Positions 19,355 through 29,415 of a stretch of 64,000 bases of DNA are shown here, piece after piece. Each line of letters opens with the position of its first letter. Position 1 is the stretch's first letter. The notes beneath the pieces are model-generated. The model ran no database searches. It had not been told where the DNA came from and saw nothing but the letters and a program-made list of their open reading frames with translations. The DNA is from Bacillus safensis (GTDB taxonomy: Bacteria; Bacillota; Bacilli; Bacillales; Bacillaceae), in the NCBI GenBank assembly GCA_030159235.1, contig BSBG01000003.1, positions 124,001 through 188,000 on the forward strand, written 5' to 3'. Made by a program: the position numbers and the translations under genes.

Positions 19355-19474
19355 ATGAAGCATTTTGTACAAAAACAACATACGAAGAAAGCGAATGAAT
19401 ACCATAATAATGAATGCAATTTTCTGATGGAAAACGGCTTTGGAAATTCGGAAGGAGTAAAGAACGATGCTTGA
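19355..19474 (+). CDS. Possible 39-codon ORF overlapping the mraY start
   Basis: ATG at 19355 opens a 39-residue frame ([16 protein letters not shown] onward) that ends 8 nt inside mraY, so its stop overlaps the mraY start region in the pattern typical of translational coupling. It fills most of the 135-nt murE-mraY gap. The ribosome site is weak (AAGAGTG about 8 nt before), the product is hydrophilic and basic, and no homologue is recognised. It may be a leader peptide or simply chance; conservation is the key test. Confidence 0.25.
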   Translation: MKHFVQKQHTKKANEYHNNECNFLMENGFGNSEGVKNDA

Positions 19475-20441
19475 ACAGGTGATATTGTTTACAATCATAA
19501 TGGGATTTTTAATCAGTGTTCTTTTATCCCCGATTTTTATTCCGTTTTTAAGAAGGCTTAAATTTGGTCAAAGTATTAGAGAAGAAGGACCACAGTCTCA
19601 CCTAAAGAAATCAGGTACTCCGACAATGGGCGGAATTATGATTATCTTCTCTATCACAATTACAACGATTGTGATGATCAACAAATTCTCTGAGATTAGT
19701 CCAGAAATGTTTTTATTATTATTTGTGACACTTGGCTACGGTCTATTAGGATTTTTAGATGATTATATTAAAGTAGCGATGAAACGAAACCTTGGATTAA
19801 CATCGAAACAGAAATTAATCGGTCAAATTGTGATCGCAGTGATTTTTTATGCAGTCTTCCATTATTATCAGTTTGCAACGACGATTCGCATTCCAGGAAC
19901 AGATGTCAGTTTCGATTTAGGATGGGCTTACTTTATCCTTGTCGTTTTCATGCTTGTCGGAGGTTCAAATGCCGTGAACTTAACGGACGGACTGGATGGT
20001 CTGTTATCTGGAACCGCTGCTATTGCTTTCGGAGCTTTTGCCATACTGGCTTGGAATCAATCACAGTATGATATAGCGATCTTTTCAGTAGCTGTAGCTG
20101 GAGCCGTCCTTGGCTTCCTAGTGTTTAACGCACATCCTGCAAAAGTATTTATGGGTGATACAGGGTCGCTGGCTTTAGGTGGAGCCATTGTAGCGATTGC
20201 GATTTTAACAAAGCTTGAAATTTTACTGGTCATTATTGGAGGAGTATTTGTTGTCGAAACGTTATCCGTTATTCTTCAAGTTATCTCCTTTAAAACAACT
20301 GGAAAAAGAATCTTTAAGATGAGTCCGCTTCACCACCACTATGAGTTAGTTGGCTGGTCTGAGTGGAGAGTGGTAGTCACCTTCTGGACAGCTGGTTTAT
20401 TACTTGCTGTTTTAGGAATTTACATCGAGGTGTGGTTATAA
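19467..20441 (+). CDS. mraY: MraY, phospho-MurNAc-pentapeptide translocase
   Basis: A 324-residue membrane enzyme that transfers phospho-MurNAc-pentapeptide from UDP to undecaprenyl phosphate, making lipid I. About ten transmembrane helices are visible, with the signature acidic and basic blocks: [20 protein letters not shown] (Mg2+ and nucleotide site) and SPLHHHYEL near the C-terminus. Length equals B. subtilis MraY. GGAGTAAAG precedes the ATG. The murD start codon follows its stop directly. Confidence 0.96.
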   Translation: MLEQVILFTIIMGFLISVLLSPIFIPFLRRLKFGQSIREEGPQSHLKKSGTPTMGGIMIIFSITITTIVMINKFSEISPEMFLLLFVTLGYGLLGFLDDYIKVAMKRNLGLTSKQKLIGQIVIAVIFYAVFHYYQFATTIRIPGTDVSFDLGWAYFILVVFMLVGGSNAVNLTDGLDGLLSGTAAIAFGAFAILAWNQSQYDIAIFSVAVAGAVLGFLVFNAHPAKVFMGDTGSLALGGAIVAIAILTKLEILLVIIGGVFVVETLSVILQVISFKTTGKRIFKMSPLHHHYELVGWSEWRVVVTFWTAGLLLAVLGIYIEVWL

Positions 20442-21797
20442 TTGAATAAGATGCAAATGTTAAAAAACGAACATGTACTAGTATTAGGACTTGCAAAAAG
20501 CGGATATGCGGCAGCTTCAATTCTTCATGGACATGGAGTAAATGTCACGGTAAATGATCAAAAACCGTTTGAAGAAAATGAGCCTGCTCAGCTTCTTTCA
20601 AAAAAGGGGATTGATGTCGTTTGTGGCAGCCATCCTCTTCAGATATTTGATGATAAAGATATTACGATTTTAATTAAAAACCCAGGAATACCATATGAAA
20701 ATGTGATGGTTCAAGAGGCGCTTCGCCGCCAAATTCCAGTTTGGACAGAAATAGAATTAGCATACCATTTAACCTCAGCTCCTTTTATTGGAATTACTGG
20801 ATCGAATGGAAAAACCACCACTACGACATTGATTTATGAAATGCTGAAAAAAGACAGTCAAAAAACGTTAGTGGCAGGTAATATTGGAACAGTCGCCAGC
20901 GAAGTTGCTGCAAATGCAGCTGGCGATGAGTGGATCGTAACTGAGCTCTCTTCTTTTCAGTTAATGGGAACAGTAGAATTCAGACCTAAAATCAGCTTAA
21001 TATTAAATATTTTTGATGCACATTTAGACTATCACCACACTCGTGATGAATATGAAAAAGCAAAGCAGAAAGTGTACGCACATCAACATGAAGATGATAT
21101 AGCTGTCATTAATCTAGATGATCCATCTGTTGTAAAACTGGCAGAAAATTCAAAAGCAAAAAAAGTGTTTTTCTCGGTGAAAGAGCGAGTAGAACAGGGT
21201 GCGTTTATTAAAAATGGTGCGATCTATTACATGAATGAACATGTCATTGATTTAAAGGATGTAGTCCTTCCTGGTGAGCATAACCAAGAAAACATTTTGG
21301 CAGCTATTTGTGTTGTGAAAAATGCAGGCTGTTCAAACGAAGCAATCGCACACGTGCTCACGACATTTAGCGGCGTAAAGCATCGTCTGCAGTTTGTAGA
21401 TACAATTCAAAGTCGAAAATTTTATAACGATAGTAAAGCAACCAATATACTTGCAACAAGTAAAGCATTGTCAGCCTTCGAACAACCGACCATTTTATTA
21501 GCTGGCGGACTTGACCGCGGCAATGAATTTGATGAATTGAAACCTTTTATGAAAAATGTAAAAGGAATTATCACATTTGGTGAGACGGCACCTAAGTTTG
21601 TGAAGCTTGGTGAAGAACTGGGAATACATCACGTAAAACATGTCGATAATGTTGAACAAGCAGTACCTGCGGCGTTTAGCATATCTGAAGAAGAAGACGT
21701 GATTTTATTATCTCCGGCTTGTGCAAGCTGGGATCAACATAAAACATTTGAAGAACGTGGAGACATGTTTGTAAACGCCGTGCATATGCTTAAATAA
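20442..21797 (+). CDS. murD: MurD, UDP-MurNAc-L-alanine:D-glutamate ligase
   Basis: A 451-residue cytoplasmic Mur ligase that adds D-glutamate to UDP-MurNAc-L-alanine. The ATP loop GSNGKTTT starts at residue 120, followed by ELSSFQL and the C-terminal [13 protein letters not shown] block. The start is TTG at 20442 immediately after the mraY stop, with GAGGTG inside the mraY end, so translation is coupled. Length equals B. subtilis MurD. Confidence 0.96.
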   Translation: MNKMQMLKNEHVLVLGLAKSGYAAASILHGHGVNVTVNDQKPFEENEPAQLLSKKGIDVVCGSHPLQIFDDKDITILIKNPGIPYENVMVQEALRRQIPVWTEIELAYHLTSAPFIGITGSNGKTTTTTLIYEMLKKDSQKTLVAGNIGTVASEVAANAAGDEWIVTELSSFQLMGTVEFRPKISLILNIFDAHLDYHHTRDEYEKAKQKVYAHQHEDDIAVINLDDPSVVKLAENSKAKKVFFSVKERVEQGAFIKNGAIYYMNEHVIDLKDVVLPGEHNQENILAAICVVKNAGCSNEAIAHVLTTFSGVKHRLQFVDTIQSRKFYNDSKATNILATSKALSAFEQPTILLAGGLDRGNEFDELKPFMKNVKGIITFGETAPKFVKLGEELGIHHVKHVDNVEQAVPAAFSISEEEDVILLSPACASWDQHKTFEERGDMFVNAVHMLK

Positions 21798-21856
21798 GGG
21801 CTCGTCTCTCATATGACTGACAGCCCAAATGAAATTATGCTTGGGGTGTCGGTCTC

Positions 21857-22957
21857 TTGACGAATAAGAAAACTTCTCCGGATTTTTTGCTTGTTGTCAT
21901 TACGTTACTTTTATTGACGATTGGTTTAATTATGGTGTACAGCGCTAGTGCTGTGTGGGCATCGTATAAATTTGATGATTCGTTTTATTTTGCAAAAAGA
22001 CAACTTTTGTTTGCCGGAATCGGAGTTATCGCGATGTTTTTCATTATGCGAGTCGATTATTGGACGTGGCGGACTTGGTCAAAGATATTGATTGCTGTTT
22101 GTTTTCTTCTTTTGCTGCTTGTACTCATTCCTGGTATCGGTATGGAGAGAAATGGATCAAGAAGCTGGATCGGTGTCGGTGCGTTTAGTATTCAGCCCTC
22201 TGAATTTATGAAGCTTGCGATGATTGCGTTTCTTGCAAAATTCTTATCTGAAAAACAAAAAAATATTACATCTTTTCGTAAAGGTTTCGCGCCAGCTTTG
22301 GGCATTGTGTTTTCTGCATTTGCCATCATTATGCTGCAGCCGGATTTAGGAACAGGAACGGTCATGGTTGGAACCTGCATTATTATGATATTTGTTTCAG
22401 GTGCGAGAATTGCTCACTTTATATTTCTCGGTCTTATAGGGCTCAGCGGATTTGCTGCACTTGTCTTATCAGCACCCTACCGAATAAAACGAATTACATC
22501 GTACTTAAATCCTTGGGAAGATCCACTAGGCAGTGGGTTTCAAATTATTCAATCCTTATACGCTGTTGGTCCAGGTGGTCTGTTCGGAATGGGTCTCGGT
22601 CAAAGTAGACAAAAATTCTTCTATTTACCTGAGCCTCAAACAGACTTTATCTTTGCGATATTGTCTGAAGAGCTTGGTTTTATAGGAGGATCACTCATTC
22701 TGCTGCTCTTTAGTGTTCTGTTATGGAGAGGCATACGAATAGCACTGGGAGCCCCAGACTTATACGGAAGTTTCCTAGCAGTTGGTATTATTTCAATGGT
22801 TGCCATTCAAGTGATGATTAATATTGCTGTTGTCACTGGACTTATCCCTGTGACAGGCATCACGCTCCCTTTCCTAAGTTATGGCGGCTCATCACTTACT
22901 TTAATGCTGATGGCAATTGGCGTACTTTTGAATGTAAGCAGGTATGCTAGATATTAA
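21857..22957 (+). CDS. spoVE: SpoVE, SEDS-family glycosyltransferase for spore cortex
   Basis: A 366-residue polytopic SEDS protein (FtsW/RodA family), the same length as B. subtilis SpoVE. SEDS proteins polymerise lipid II glycans; SpoVE works with SpoVD to make spore cortex. About ten membrane helices and the conserved YSASAVWA, RSWIGVGAFSIQPSEFMKL and GITLPFLSYGGSS blocks are present. The start is TTG at 21857. A CATATGAC element at 21810-21817 could be a sigma-E -10 but its -35 is unconvincing. Confidence 0.93.
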   Translation: MTNKKTSPDFLLVVITLLLLTIGLIMVYSASAVWASYKFDDSFYFAKRQLLFAGIGVIAMFFIMRVDYWTWRTWSKILIAVCFLLLLLVLIPGIGMERNGSRSWIGVGAFSIQPSEFMKLAMIAFLAKFLSEKQKNITSFRKGFAPALGIVFSAFAIIMLQPDLGTGTVMVGTCIIMIFVSGARIAHFIFLGLIGLSGFAALVLSAPYRIKRITSYLNPWEDPLGSGFQIIQSLYAVGPGGLFGMGLGQSRQKFFYLPEPQTDFIFAILSEELGFIGGSLILLLFSVLLWRGIRIALGAPDLYGSFLAVGIISMVAIQVMINIAVVTGLIPVTGITLPFLSYGGSSLTLMLMAIGVLLNVSRYARY

Positions 22958-23088
22958 TGTGCTGCTAGTTCATGAAACCATGTTGACGTTTATTTTGCAA
23001 AAGTACAAAAAAATGATTTGAAGAGTGAAAAAGACAGTTTTTGTTTTGAAAACTTGTTTTTTGACTCTTCTTTACAGGTTTTAACGGA

Positions 23089-23118
23089 GCCCTGTTGTTT
23101 AAAACAGGGTTTATACTT
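23089..23118 (+). terminator. Possible terminator in the spoVE-murG gap
   Basis: CCCTGTT (23090-23096) pairs with AACAGGG (23103-23109), followed by a T-rich segment with interspersed A. The rest of the 198-nt gap is AT-rich without a clear gene. Confidence 0.5.
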
Positions 23119-23155
23119 TGTTCAGAGCAGAAAAAAATTGAGGGGAAATGGTATA

Positions 23156-24250
23156 ATGCGTATAGTAATCAGTGGAGGCGGAACAGGTGGACATATTTAT
23201 CCGGCTTTAGCTTTTATTAAAGAAGTGAAAAGACTGCATCCTGATGTAGAATTTTTATATATTGGTACTGAAAATGGGCTTGAAAAGAAAATTGTAGAAA
23301 GAGAAAATATTCCTTTCAAAGCCATAGAAATTTCAGGTTTTAAAAGAAAGCTTTCCTTTGACAACGTAAAAACGGTGATGAGATTTCTAAAGGGCGTTCA
23401 AAAGAGCAAATCTTACTTGAAGGAATTCAAGCCAGATGCGGTCATTGGAACAGGTGGTTATGTGTGTGGTCCCGTCGTTTATGCGGCATCTAAGCTGAAG
23501 ATCCCGACCATTATTCACGAACAGAACAGTCTGCCTGGTATCACAAATAAGTTTCTGGCGAGATATGTTCATAAGGTAGCCATCTGCTTTGACGAAGCAA
23601 AGGCACATTTTCCTTCTGAAAAGGTTGTATTTACGGGAAACCCTAGAGCCTCTGAAGTCGTCTCTATAAAAGAGGGGAAATCTCTTCAAGAATTTGGGCT
23701 AGATGAAAAGAAAAAAACGGTTCTTATTTTTGGCGGGAGCCGAGGTGCTGCTCCGATTAATAGAGCAGTCATTGAAATGCAAGATGAATTAAAGGCTAAG
23801 AACTACCAGCTTTTATATATCACGGGCGAGGTTCATTATGAAAAAGTGCTGAACGAACTAAATGAAAAAGGTGCAGCACCTAATATGATCACAAAGCCAT
23901 TTTTGCATCAAATGCCGGAGTATTTGAAATCGATTGATGTGATTGTTGCAAGAGCGGGAGCCACAACGATTGCTGAAGTGACAGTTCTTGGAATTCCAAC
24001 CATTTTTATTCCAAGCCCGTACGTGACGGCAAACCATCAGGAAATCAATGCAAGATCACTAGAAAAGCATGACGCTGCAATCGTTTTAAGAGAATCAGAG
24101 CTTTCTGGAGAAAGCCTCTTGCATGCGATTGATGAAATTGCTGGTAATGAAGAGAAACTAAACCAAATGAGCCGCTTAACAAAAGAACTCGGAGTACCAG
24201 ATGCGGCTACACGTTTATATAATGTATTAAAAGAAATTACGACTACATGA
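23156..24250 (+). CDS. murG: MurG, lipid II-forming N-acetylglucosaminyltransferase
   Basis: A 364-residue GT28-family enzyme acting at the inner face of the membrane; it adds GlcNAc from UDP-GlcNAc to lipid I to give lipid II. The N-terminal acceptor loop GGGTGGH is at residues 7-13, with [14 protein letters not shown] and the donor-site segment RAGATTIAE further on. The ATG at 23156 is favoured over a 46-codon upstream extension because GAGGGG lies 10 nt ahead and homology begins at MRIVISGGG. Confidence 0.95.
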   Translation: MRIVISGGGTGGHIYPALAFIKEVKRLHPDVEFLYIGTENGLEKKIVERENIPFKAIEISGFKRKLSFDNVKTVMRFLKGVQKSKSYLKEFKPDAVIGTGGYVCGPVVYAASKLKIPTIIHEQNSLPGITNKFLARYVHKVAICFDEAKAHFPSEKVVFTGNPRASEVVSIKEGKSLQEFGLDEKKKTVLIFGGSRGAAPINRAVIEMQDELKAKNYQLLYITGEVHYEKVLNELNEKGAAPNMITKPFLHQMPEYLKSIDVIVARAGATTIAEVTVLGIPTIFIPSPYVTANHQEINARSLEKHDAAIVLRESELSGESLLHAIDEIAGNEEKLNQMSRLTKELGVPDAATRLYNVLKEITTT

Positions 24251-24281
24251 TGGAATGATATTAGGTAAGGCGGAGGGTAAT

Positions 24282-25193
24282 ATGGAGAACTTGAAGAATG
24301 AATTATTAGAAGCGCAAGTCGGTAAAGTGCTTGAAAATGAGCCACTTGCAAATCATACGACAATGAAAATAGGTGGGCCAGCAGATCTATTGATCGTTCC
24401 TAAAGATATCGATGCAGTGAAAACGATCATGGATCATGTGAAAAAACATCATGCAGATTGGACGGTTATTGGGAGAGGATCGAATTTACTTGTACTTGAT
24501 AAAGGAATACGTGGTGTCGTTCTGAAGTTAGGCGCTGGACTAGATCACTTAACTGTAAATGAGGAAGAAATTACAGTTGGCGGCGGTTACTCTGTTGTAA
24601 GACTTGCAACGTCTCTTAGTAAGCAGGGTCTTTCAGGATTGGAATTCGCAGCTGGTATTCCAGGATCTATCGGCGGCGCTGTTTATATGAACGCAGGTGC
24701 ACACGGATCTGATATTAGTAAAATTCTTGTGAAAGCTAGAATCTTATTTGAAGATGGAAGCATTGAGTGGCTCACAAATGAGCAGATGAATTTTAGCTAC
24801 CGAACGTCTGTCCTTCAAAAGGAACGACCTGGCATTGTCCTCGAAGCCGTGTTTAAGCTCAAACAGGATGATCGTGAGAAAATCACAAAGAAAATGCAGC
24901 AAAATAAAGACTATCGTAAGGAAACACAACCTTATAATCGACCATGTGCCGGCAGTATTTTTCGAAATCCGCTTCCTGAATATGCAGGACAGCTTGTAGA
25001 AAAAGCGAATTTAAAAGGATACCAAATTGGCGGAGCTAGAATATCTGATATGCATGGCAACTTTATTGTGAACGCTGGTGGCGCTACTGCTCAAGACGTA
25101 CTGGACTTAATTCAGTACATCCAAAAGAAAATTAAAGAAGACTACAATGTAGATATGCATACAGAAGTAGAAATTATCGGTCAAGCAAAGTAA
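24282..25193 (+). CDS. murB: MurB, UDP-N-acetylenolpyruvoylglucosamine reductase (type II)
   Basis: A 303-residue FAD enzyme that reduces the enolpyruvyl group of UDP-GlcNAc-enolpyruvate with NADPH to form UDP-MurNAc. FAD-binding motifs GRGSNLLV and [15 protein letters not shown] and the catalytic Ser region CAGSIFRNP are present. The ATG at 24282 follows GGCGGAGGG and gives exactly the length of B. subtilis MurB; the frame is open 9 codons upstream. It is 31 nt after murG. Confidence 0.95.
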   Translation: MENLKNELLEAQVGKVLENEPLANHTTMKIGGPADLLIVPKDIDAVKTIMDHVKKHHADWTVIGRGSNLLVLDKGIRGVVLKLGAGLDHLTVNEEEITVGGGYSVVRLATSLSKQGLSGLEFAAGIPGSIGGAVYMNAGAHGSDISKILVKARILFEDGSIEWLTNEQMNFSYRTSVLQKERPGIVLEAVFKLKQDDREKITKKMQQNKDYRKETQPYNRPCAGSIFRNPLPEYAGQLVEKANLKGYQIGGARISDMHGNFIVNAGGATAQDVLDLIQYIQKKIKEDYNVDMHTEVEIIGQAK

Positions 25194-25226
25194 AAGCTAG
25201 TTTTTATGAATGATGGCATCACAGGG

Positions 25227-25262
25227 AAACAAACGGCGTGAAAGAATGCCGTTTGTTTTCTC
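25227..25262 (+). terminator. Intrinsic terminator after murB
   Basis: AAACAAACGGC (25227-25237) pairs with GCCGTTTGTTT (25248-25258) around a 10-nt loop, followed by TTTC. Confidence 0.75.
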
Positions 25263-25320
25263 ATCAAAATGATGACCCAAAGGTGTGGACAAGCAGCTTT
25301 GAATGAGGTGAAGAATAAAT

Positions 25321-26100
25321 ATGCGGCCTGATCATGAAAATGAAAAGATCGTCAATATAGAAGAGCGAATTCCTAAGTTTAAAGAACAAAGGAAGCAGAA
25401 AGCGAATCGAAGGCTAATCTCTTTTATTTTACTGTTTTTTATCATGGTATTAATTATTATTTATTTGCAGACGCCAATTAGTAAAATTTCTTCTTTAACC
25501 ATTACGGGTAACGAGCATGTCTCTACAAAACAGCTAGTTAAACTCTCACAAATTAAAGAAGGCGAAACGGAGTTTTGGAATTTAAATAAAGATATAACAA
25601 CAGATCACATTAAGCAAAATAAACTGATTAAAAGTGTCAGTATTAAAAAACATTTCCCTAATAAGGTTAGTATTGCTGTTAAAGAATATGCAAATATTGC
25701 GTATCTTCAAAAGGGCAATCTCTATTATGAGCTTCTTGAAAATGGGACAGCCCTACCAGAAGAAGTCACACCGAGTCATGCAGGACCTATTTTTGTCGAT
25801 TGGGACAATAAAGAGAAGCTGAAGCAAACTGTTAGAAATTTAAACAAGCTACCAGCCTCTATTCAGGAACTCATCTCAGAAGTGTATTATGTGCCGACAA
25901 GCTCAAACCAGTGGCTTGTTAAGTTTTATATGAATGACGGGAACACCGTGATTGCATCAATTAAAACATTCGCTGATAAGATGAGAACTTATCCAGCCAT
26001 TGTAAAAGAACTTTCGCCATCTGAAAGAGGCACAATCCATATGGAAGTCGCTACGTATTTTGAAGCGTTTAAATCTAAGAAAAAGGAAGATGAACGTTGA
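25321..26100 (+). CDS. divIB: DivIB (FtsQ-type), division protein with POTRA domain
   Basis: A 259-residue bitopic membrane protein: basic N-terminus, one membrane helix (about residues 32-52), then a POTRA domain (about 55-125) and a beta domain. DivIB stabilises the FtsL-DivIC complex and helps control PbpB at the septum. Length is close to B. subtilis DivIB (263). GAGGTG lies 9 nt before the ATG. Its stop overlaps the ylxW TTG start by 4 nt. Confidence 0.93.
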   Translation: MRPDHENEKIVNIEERIPKFKEQRKQKANRRLISFILLFFIMVLIIIYLQTPISKISSLTITGNEHVSTKQLVKLSQIKEGETEFWNLNKDITTDHIKQNKLIKSVSIKKHFPNKVSIAVKEYANIAYLQKGNLYYELLENGTALPEEVTPSHAGPIFVDWDNKEKLKQTVRNLNKLPASIQELISEVYYVPTSSNQWLVKFYMNDGNTVIASIKTFADKMRTYPAIVKELSPSERGTIHMEVATYFEAFKSKKKEDER

Positions 26101-26786
26101 GAGGCAAAACAGTTATATTCTCAATTGTAATGCTCGTTCTTGGTTTTCTGATTTCTTTTTCATACCAGTATACAAAGCAGCATCAGGCAGATGTCATTCA
26201 AACAGAGCAATGGAAAAAAGAATATTCGTTGAAAAGTCAGCTGACAAAGCAAGAAAAGGCGAATCAGAAACTTGAAAAAGAATTATATAGCCTTCAATCA
26301 AAGGTTCAAGCGACAGAGTCCAATTTGAAAAATGAAAAAGAGCAGTATTTTAATGTATTGGAAGATGTTGAGAAATACAGAATGTTTACAGGAGAGATCG
26401 GTGTAAAAGGAAAAGGGGTAAAAGTATCCCTTGAAGATGCTTCTTATATCCCGAGTGGACAAAATGTCAATAATTACATTGTTCATGAGAGCCACATTTT
26501 CCATGTGATAAACGAACTATTTATATCAGGGGCCTCTGCCGTATCTATTAATGGACAGAGAATCACACATCAATCATACATACATTGTAACGGTCCAGTT
26601 GTCACAGTGGACGGCGTTCAGCATCCAGCGCCATTTGTTATTTCTGCTATTGGTGATCCGTCAGTGTTAATACCTGCATTAAATATTGCAGGAGGGGTGG
26701 TTGATCAGCTGACAAGTGATCACATTTCGATGACGATTGAAAAAAAAGATGTTCGTATGAATCCTCTTTTAAAACACAAAGATTAA
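26097..26786 (+). CDS. ylxW: YlxW, DUF881 family membrane protein
   Basis: A 229-residue protein with an N-terminal membrane anchor (about residues 5-24), a coiled coil (about 38-78) and a DUF881 domain. The function is not established. Starting at TTG 26097 it overlaps the divIB stop as TTGA, so it is probably translationally coupled. It shares the DUF881 fold with the next gene (compare AVSINGQRI here with HISINDHRV in YlxX), so the two look like an ancient tandem duplication. Confidence 0.88.
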   Translation: MRGKTVIFSIVMLVLGFLISFSYQYTKQHQADVIQTEQWKKEYSLKSQLTKQEKANQKLEKELYSLQSKVQATESNLKNEKEQYFNVLEDVEKYRMFTGEIGVKGKGVKVSLEDASYIPSGQNVNNYIVHESHIFHVINELFISGASAVSINGQRITHQSYIHCNGPVVTVDGVQHPAPFVISAIGDPSVLIPALNIAGGVVDQLTSDHISMTIEKKDVRMNPLLKHKD

Positions 26787-26806
26787 AAGTGAAAAGGTGA
26801 GTGGTG

Positions 26807-27532
26807 TTGAGGAAAAAGAAGCCTTTACTTAGTTTAACAGCCTTAATGGTGATTTTCGGCATCATGGTCTCCATCCAATTTAATTCTTTACAAAAGCCCA
26901 AAGTTCGTGATACTCGAGACGTTTGGGAGCTAAGAGAGGATTTATCTGCATCTAAAAGTAAAGAATTGGATGTACTAAAAGAAATTGATAAATACGATGA
27001 AATGTTGAAAAAGTATGGTCATCAAGGAGAGCAATCAAAAGAAGCTCAACTAACAAAAACGTTAAAAGATTTAAAAGAAAAGGCTGGTTTTACAGAAGTG
27101 ACGGGTGAGGGAATTGAAGTTGATATCTCTCAGCTCTTCTCCAAGGAGCTGACCGGAGAAGAAGTGAAAAATATCCCGCCTGATCTTCTGAAAAAGTTAA
27201 TCAACGAAGCCAATATGTATGGGGCAAAACATATTTCCATAAATGACCACCGTGTGATTAACACAAGTGTGATTCGAGATATTAATGGTACGACGAAAAT
27301 GGACGGCTACAGCTTAGATGGTGATCAAGTGACCATCAAGATGATCAGTGACCAGGCCGACAAATTATCCAGCCGTTTAAATGTATCAGATATTGGGGAT
27401 TTGTTTGCTCAAGAAAATTTCAGCTTGAGTATTAGCCAGCCGAAGCAAAAAGTTCACTTAAAAGCTTATGGTGGTGCAGTTCAGTTAAACGAATTGAAGC
27501 CTCTTGACGATGTAAAGGAGGGAAAATCTTAA
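26807..27532 (+). CDS. ylxX: YlxX, DUF881 family membrane protein
   Basis: A 241-residue DUF881 protein with an N-terminal membrane anchor (about residues 6-24) and a short coiled coil before the conserved domain; paralogous to ylxW. Two in-frame GTG codons (26801, 26804) precede the chosen TTG at 26807; the TTG is preferred because AAGGTGAG then lies at a workable 7-nt distance, while the GTGs are too close. The role is unknown. Its stop overlaps the sbp ATG (TAATG). Confidence 0.85.
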   Translation: MRKKKPLLSLTALMVIFGIMVSIQFNSLQKPKVRDTRDVWELREDLSASKSKELDVLKEIDKYDEMLKKYGHQGEQSKEAQLTKTLKDLKEKAGFTEVTGEGIEVDISQLFSKELTGEEVKNIPPDLLKKLINEANMYGAKHISINDHRVINTSVIRDINGTTKMDGYSLDGDQVTIKMISDQADKLSSRLNVSDIGDLFAQENFSLSISQPKQKVHLKAYGGAVQLNELKPLDDVKEGKS

Positions 27533-27900
27533 TGTGGCTTCCTGTACTTGGCTTAATCATAGGAGTTGCGATTGGTTTCTTAACAAACTTTACGATACCG
27601 AATGAGTATTCTAATTATCTTTCCCTCGCTGTGCTTGCTGCGCTTGATACATTGATTGGCGGAATACGGGCACATCTGCAAGGGGCATACGATGAACTAG
27701 TGTTTGTATCAGGCTTCTTCTTTAATATTATACTCGCAATAAGTTTAGCTTTTCTGGGCGTCCATCTTGGTGTAGACTTGTACTTAGTTGGAATGTTTGC
27801 GTTCGGCGTTAGATTGTTTCAAAATATAGCAGTTATTCGAAGAATTCTACTAACTAAATGGACAATTTCTAGAGAAAAAAAGAAAAAAAGTGAGTCATAA
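27532..27900 (+). CDS. sbp: Sbp, small basic membrane protein
   Basis: A 122-residue hydrophobic protein of the DUF1290 family with about four membrane helices and a basic C-terminus (REKKKKSES). B. subtilis Sbp is one residue shorter. The function is unknown, but it lies directly before ftsA-ftsZ in many Firmicutes. Its ATG overlaps the ylxX stop. Its own stop abuts the sigma-H promoter of ftsA. Confidence 0.9.
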   Translation: MWLPVLGLIIGVAIGFLTNFTIPNEYSNYLSLAVLAALDTLIGGIRAHLQGAYDELVFVSGFFFNIILAISLAFLGVHLGVDLYLVGMFAFGVRLFQNIAVIRRILLTKWTISREKKKKSES

Positions 27901-27901
27901 A

Positions 27902-27928
27902 AAAGGATATACATATGATGTAACGAAT
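27902..27928 (+). promoter_or_regulatory. Sigma-H promoter of ftsA-ftsZ
   Basis: AAAGGATAT (27902-27910), an 11-bp spacer and AACGAAT (27922-27928) match the sigma-H consensus RnAGGAWWW / RnnGAAT at every defined base. It begins 2 nt after the sbp stop codon. B. subtilis ftsAZ has a known sigma-H promoter used early in sporulation. Confidence 0.8.
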
Positions 27929-27997
27929 ATTTTCAGTAATCCTAATAAAAAATGTTGATTTTTTAAGTTTTGTTACACACTTGTAAAAACACATGCA

Positions 27998-28026
27998 TTG
28001 TATTGTTGTTCAGCAAATAATAGAAT
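27998..28026 (+). promoter_or_regulatory. Sigma-A promoter of ftsA-ftsZ
   Basis: TTGTAT (27998-28003), a 17-bp spacer and TAGAAT (28021-28026), about 33 nt before the ftsA ATG. It would give vegetative expression. Confidence 0.55.
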
Positions 28027-28059
28027 AGAAAGTATTGATATGTGAGGAGGTGCCATAGA

Positions 28060-29382
28060 ATGAACAACAATGAAATTTACGTCAGCCTTGACATCGGTAC
28101 ATCCAATATAAAAGTCATCGTCGGAGAAATGGCGGATGATTCGCTTAACATTATAGGTGTTGGAAATGTCCCTTCAGAAGGGTTAAAAAAAGGATCGATT
28201 GTTGATATAGATGAGACAGTTCATTCTATTAGACAAGCATTTGAACAGGCTGAGAGAATGGTAGGTTTTCCTTTACAAAAGGCAATTGTCGGAATTAACG
28301 GAAACCACATTCATATTCAGAATACGAGCGGCGTGGTCGCAGTATCTAGTGAAAACAAAGAAATACATGCTGAAGACGTGAGACGTGTCTTAGATGCTGC
28401 ACAAGTAGTATCTATTCCTCAAGAACATCTCGTCATAGACGTGATCCCAAGACAGTTTATCGTCGACGGAAGAGATGAGATTACTGATCCCAAAAAAATG
28501 CTTGGTGTTCGGCTAGAGGTGGATGGATCGTTAATTACAGGTTCTAAAACGATTCTACATAACTGGCTCCGATGTGTAGAAAGAGCTGGAATTGAAATTA
28601 TGGATATATGCTTGCAGCCACTCGCATCGGGCTCAGCAGCATTATCGAAAGATGAAAAAAATCTAGGGGTAGCTCTTGTCGATATTGGCGGCGGATCTAC
28701 AACGATTTCCGTATTTGAAAACGGGCATCTTTATTCTACTCACAGTATCCCTTTGGGCGGAGAGAACATTACAAAAGATTTGTCTATAGGACTTAGAACT
28801 TCCACTGAAGAAGCTGAACGAATCAAAAAACAATTCGGGCATGCGTTTTATGATGAGGCATCGTCTGAGGAAACATTTGAAGTTTCTGTGATTGGTACCG
28901 ATCAAAAACAGACATATACGCAGCCTGAAGCGGCTAATATTATCGAAGCGCGGCTGGAAGAAATCCTCTTGTTTGTGGCAGAGGAATTAAGAAATATGGG
29001 TGTCCATGATTTACCTGGCGGATTCGTTCTAACAGGTGGACAGGCAGCCATACCAGGTATCCTTTCTCTTGCACAAACGGTTTTGCAAAACAATGTTAGA
29101 ATTGCAAGTCCGAATTATATTGGGGTCAGAGAGCCTCAATATATGACAGGAGTGGGTCTGATCCACTTTGCTTATCGCAATGCAAAGATTCAGGGCAGAC
29201 AGGTTGGATTCCAAATGCCGGATGAGGCGTTTCATGAAGTAGGCGCATCTATGGAGCCGGTTTCTTCTGCACAACAAGTGAAAGAAGCGCAGCCAAGACC
29301 GAAAGTAAAACAAAAAGCACAACAAGAGACAAATAAAAAACCGGGCAAAATGAAAAAACTATTTAATATGTTCTGGGAATAG
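28060..29382 (+). CDS. ftsA: FtsA, actin-like membrane tether of FtsZ
   Basis: A 440-residue actin-fold ATPase, exactly the length of B. subtilis FtsA. The phosphate-1 motif SLDIGTSNIKV is near residue 9, phosphate-2 LVDIGGGSTT near 207 and the adenosine motif GFVLTGGQA near 325. A C-terminal amphipathic helix (GKMKKLFNMFWE) anchors it to the membrane so that it tethers FtsZ. The ATG at 28060 is preceded by GAGGAGGTG. It is 33 nt before ftsZ. Confidence 0.96.
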   Translation: MNNNEIYVSLDIGTSNIKVIVGEMADDSLNIIGVGNVPSEGLKKGSIVDIDETVHSIRQAFEQAERMVGFPLQKAIVGINGNHIHIQNTSGVVAVSSENKEIHAEDVRRVLDAAQVVSIPQEHLVIDVIPRQFIVDGRDEITDPKKMLGVRLEVDGSLITGSKTILHNWLRCVERAGIEIMDICLQPLASGSAALSKDEKNLGVALVDIGGGSTTISVFENGHLYSTHSIPLGGENITKDLSIGLRTSTEEAERIKKQFGHAFYDEASSEETFEVSVIGTDQKQTYTQPEAANIIEARLEEILLFVAEELRNMGVHDLPGGFVLTGGQAAIPGILSLAQTVLQNNVRIASPNYIGVREPQYMTGVGLIHFAYRNAKIQGRQVGFQMPDEAFHEVGASMEPVSSAQQVKEAQPRPKVKQKAQQETNKKPGKMKKLFNMFWE

Positions 29383-29415
29383 AATTAGATTTTCGACGGA
29401 TTAGGAGGATTCAGC

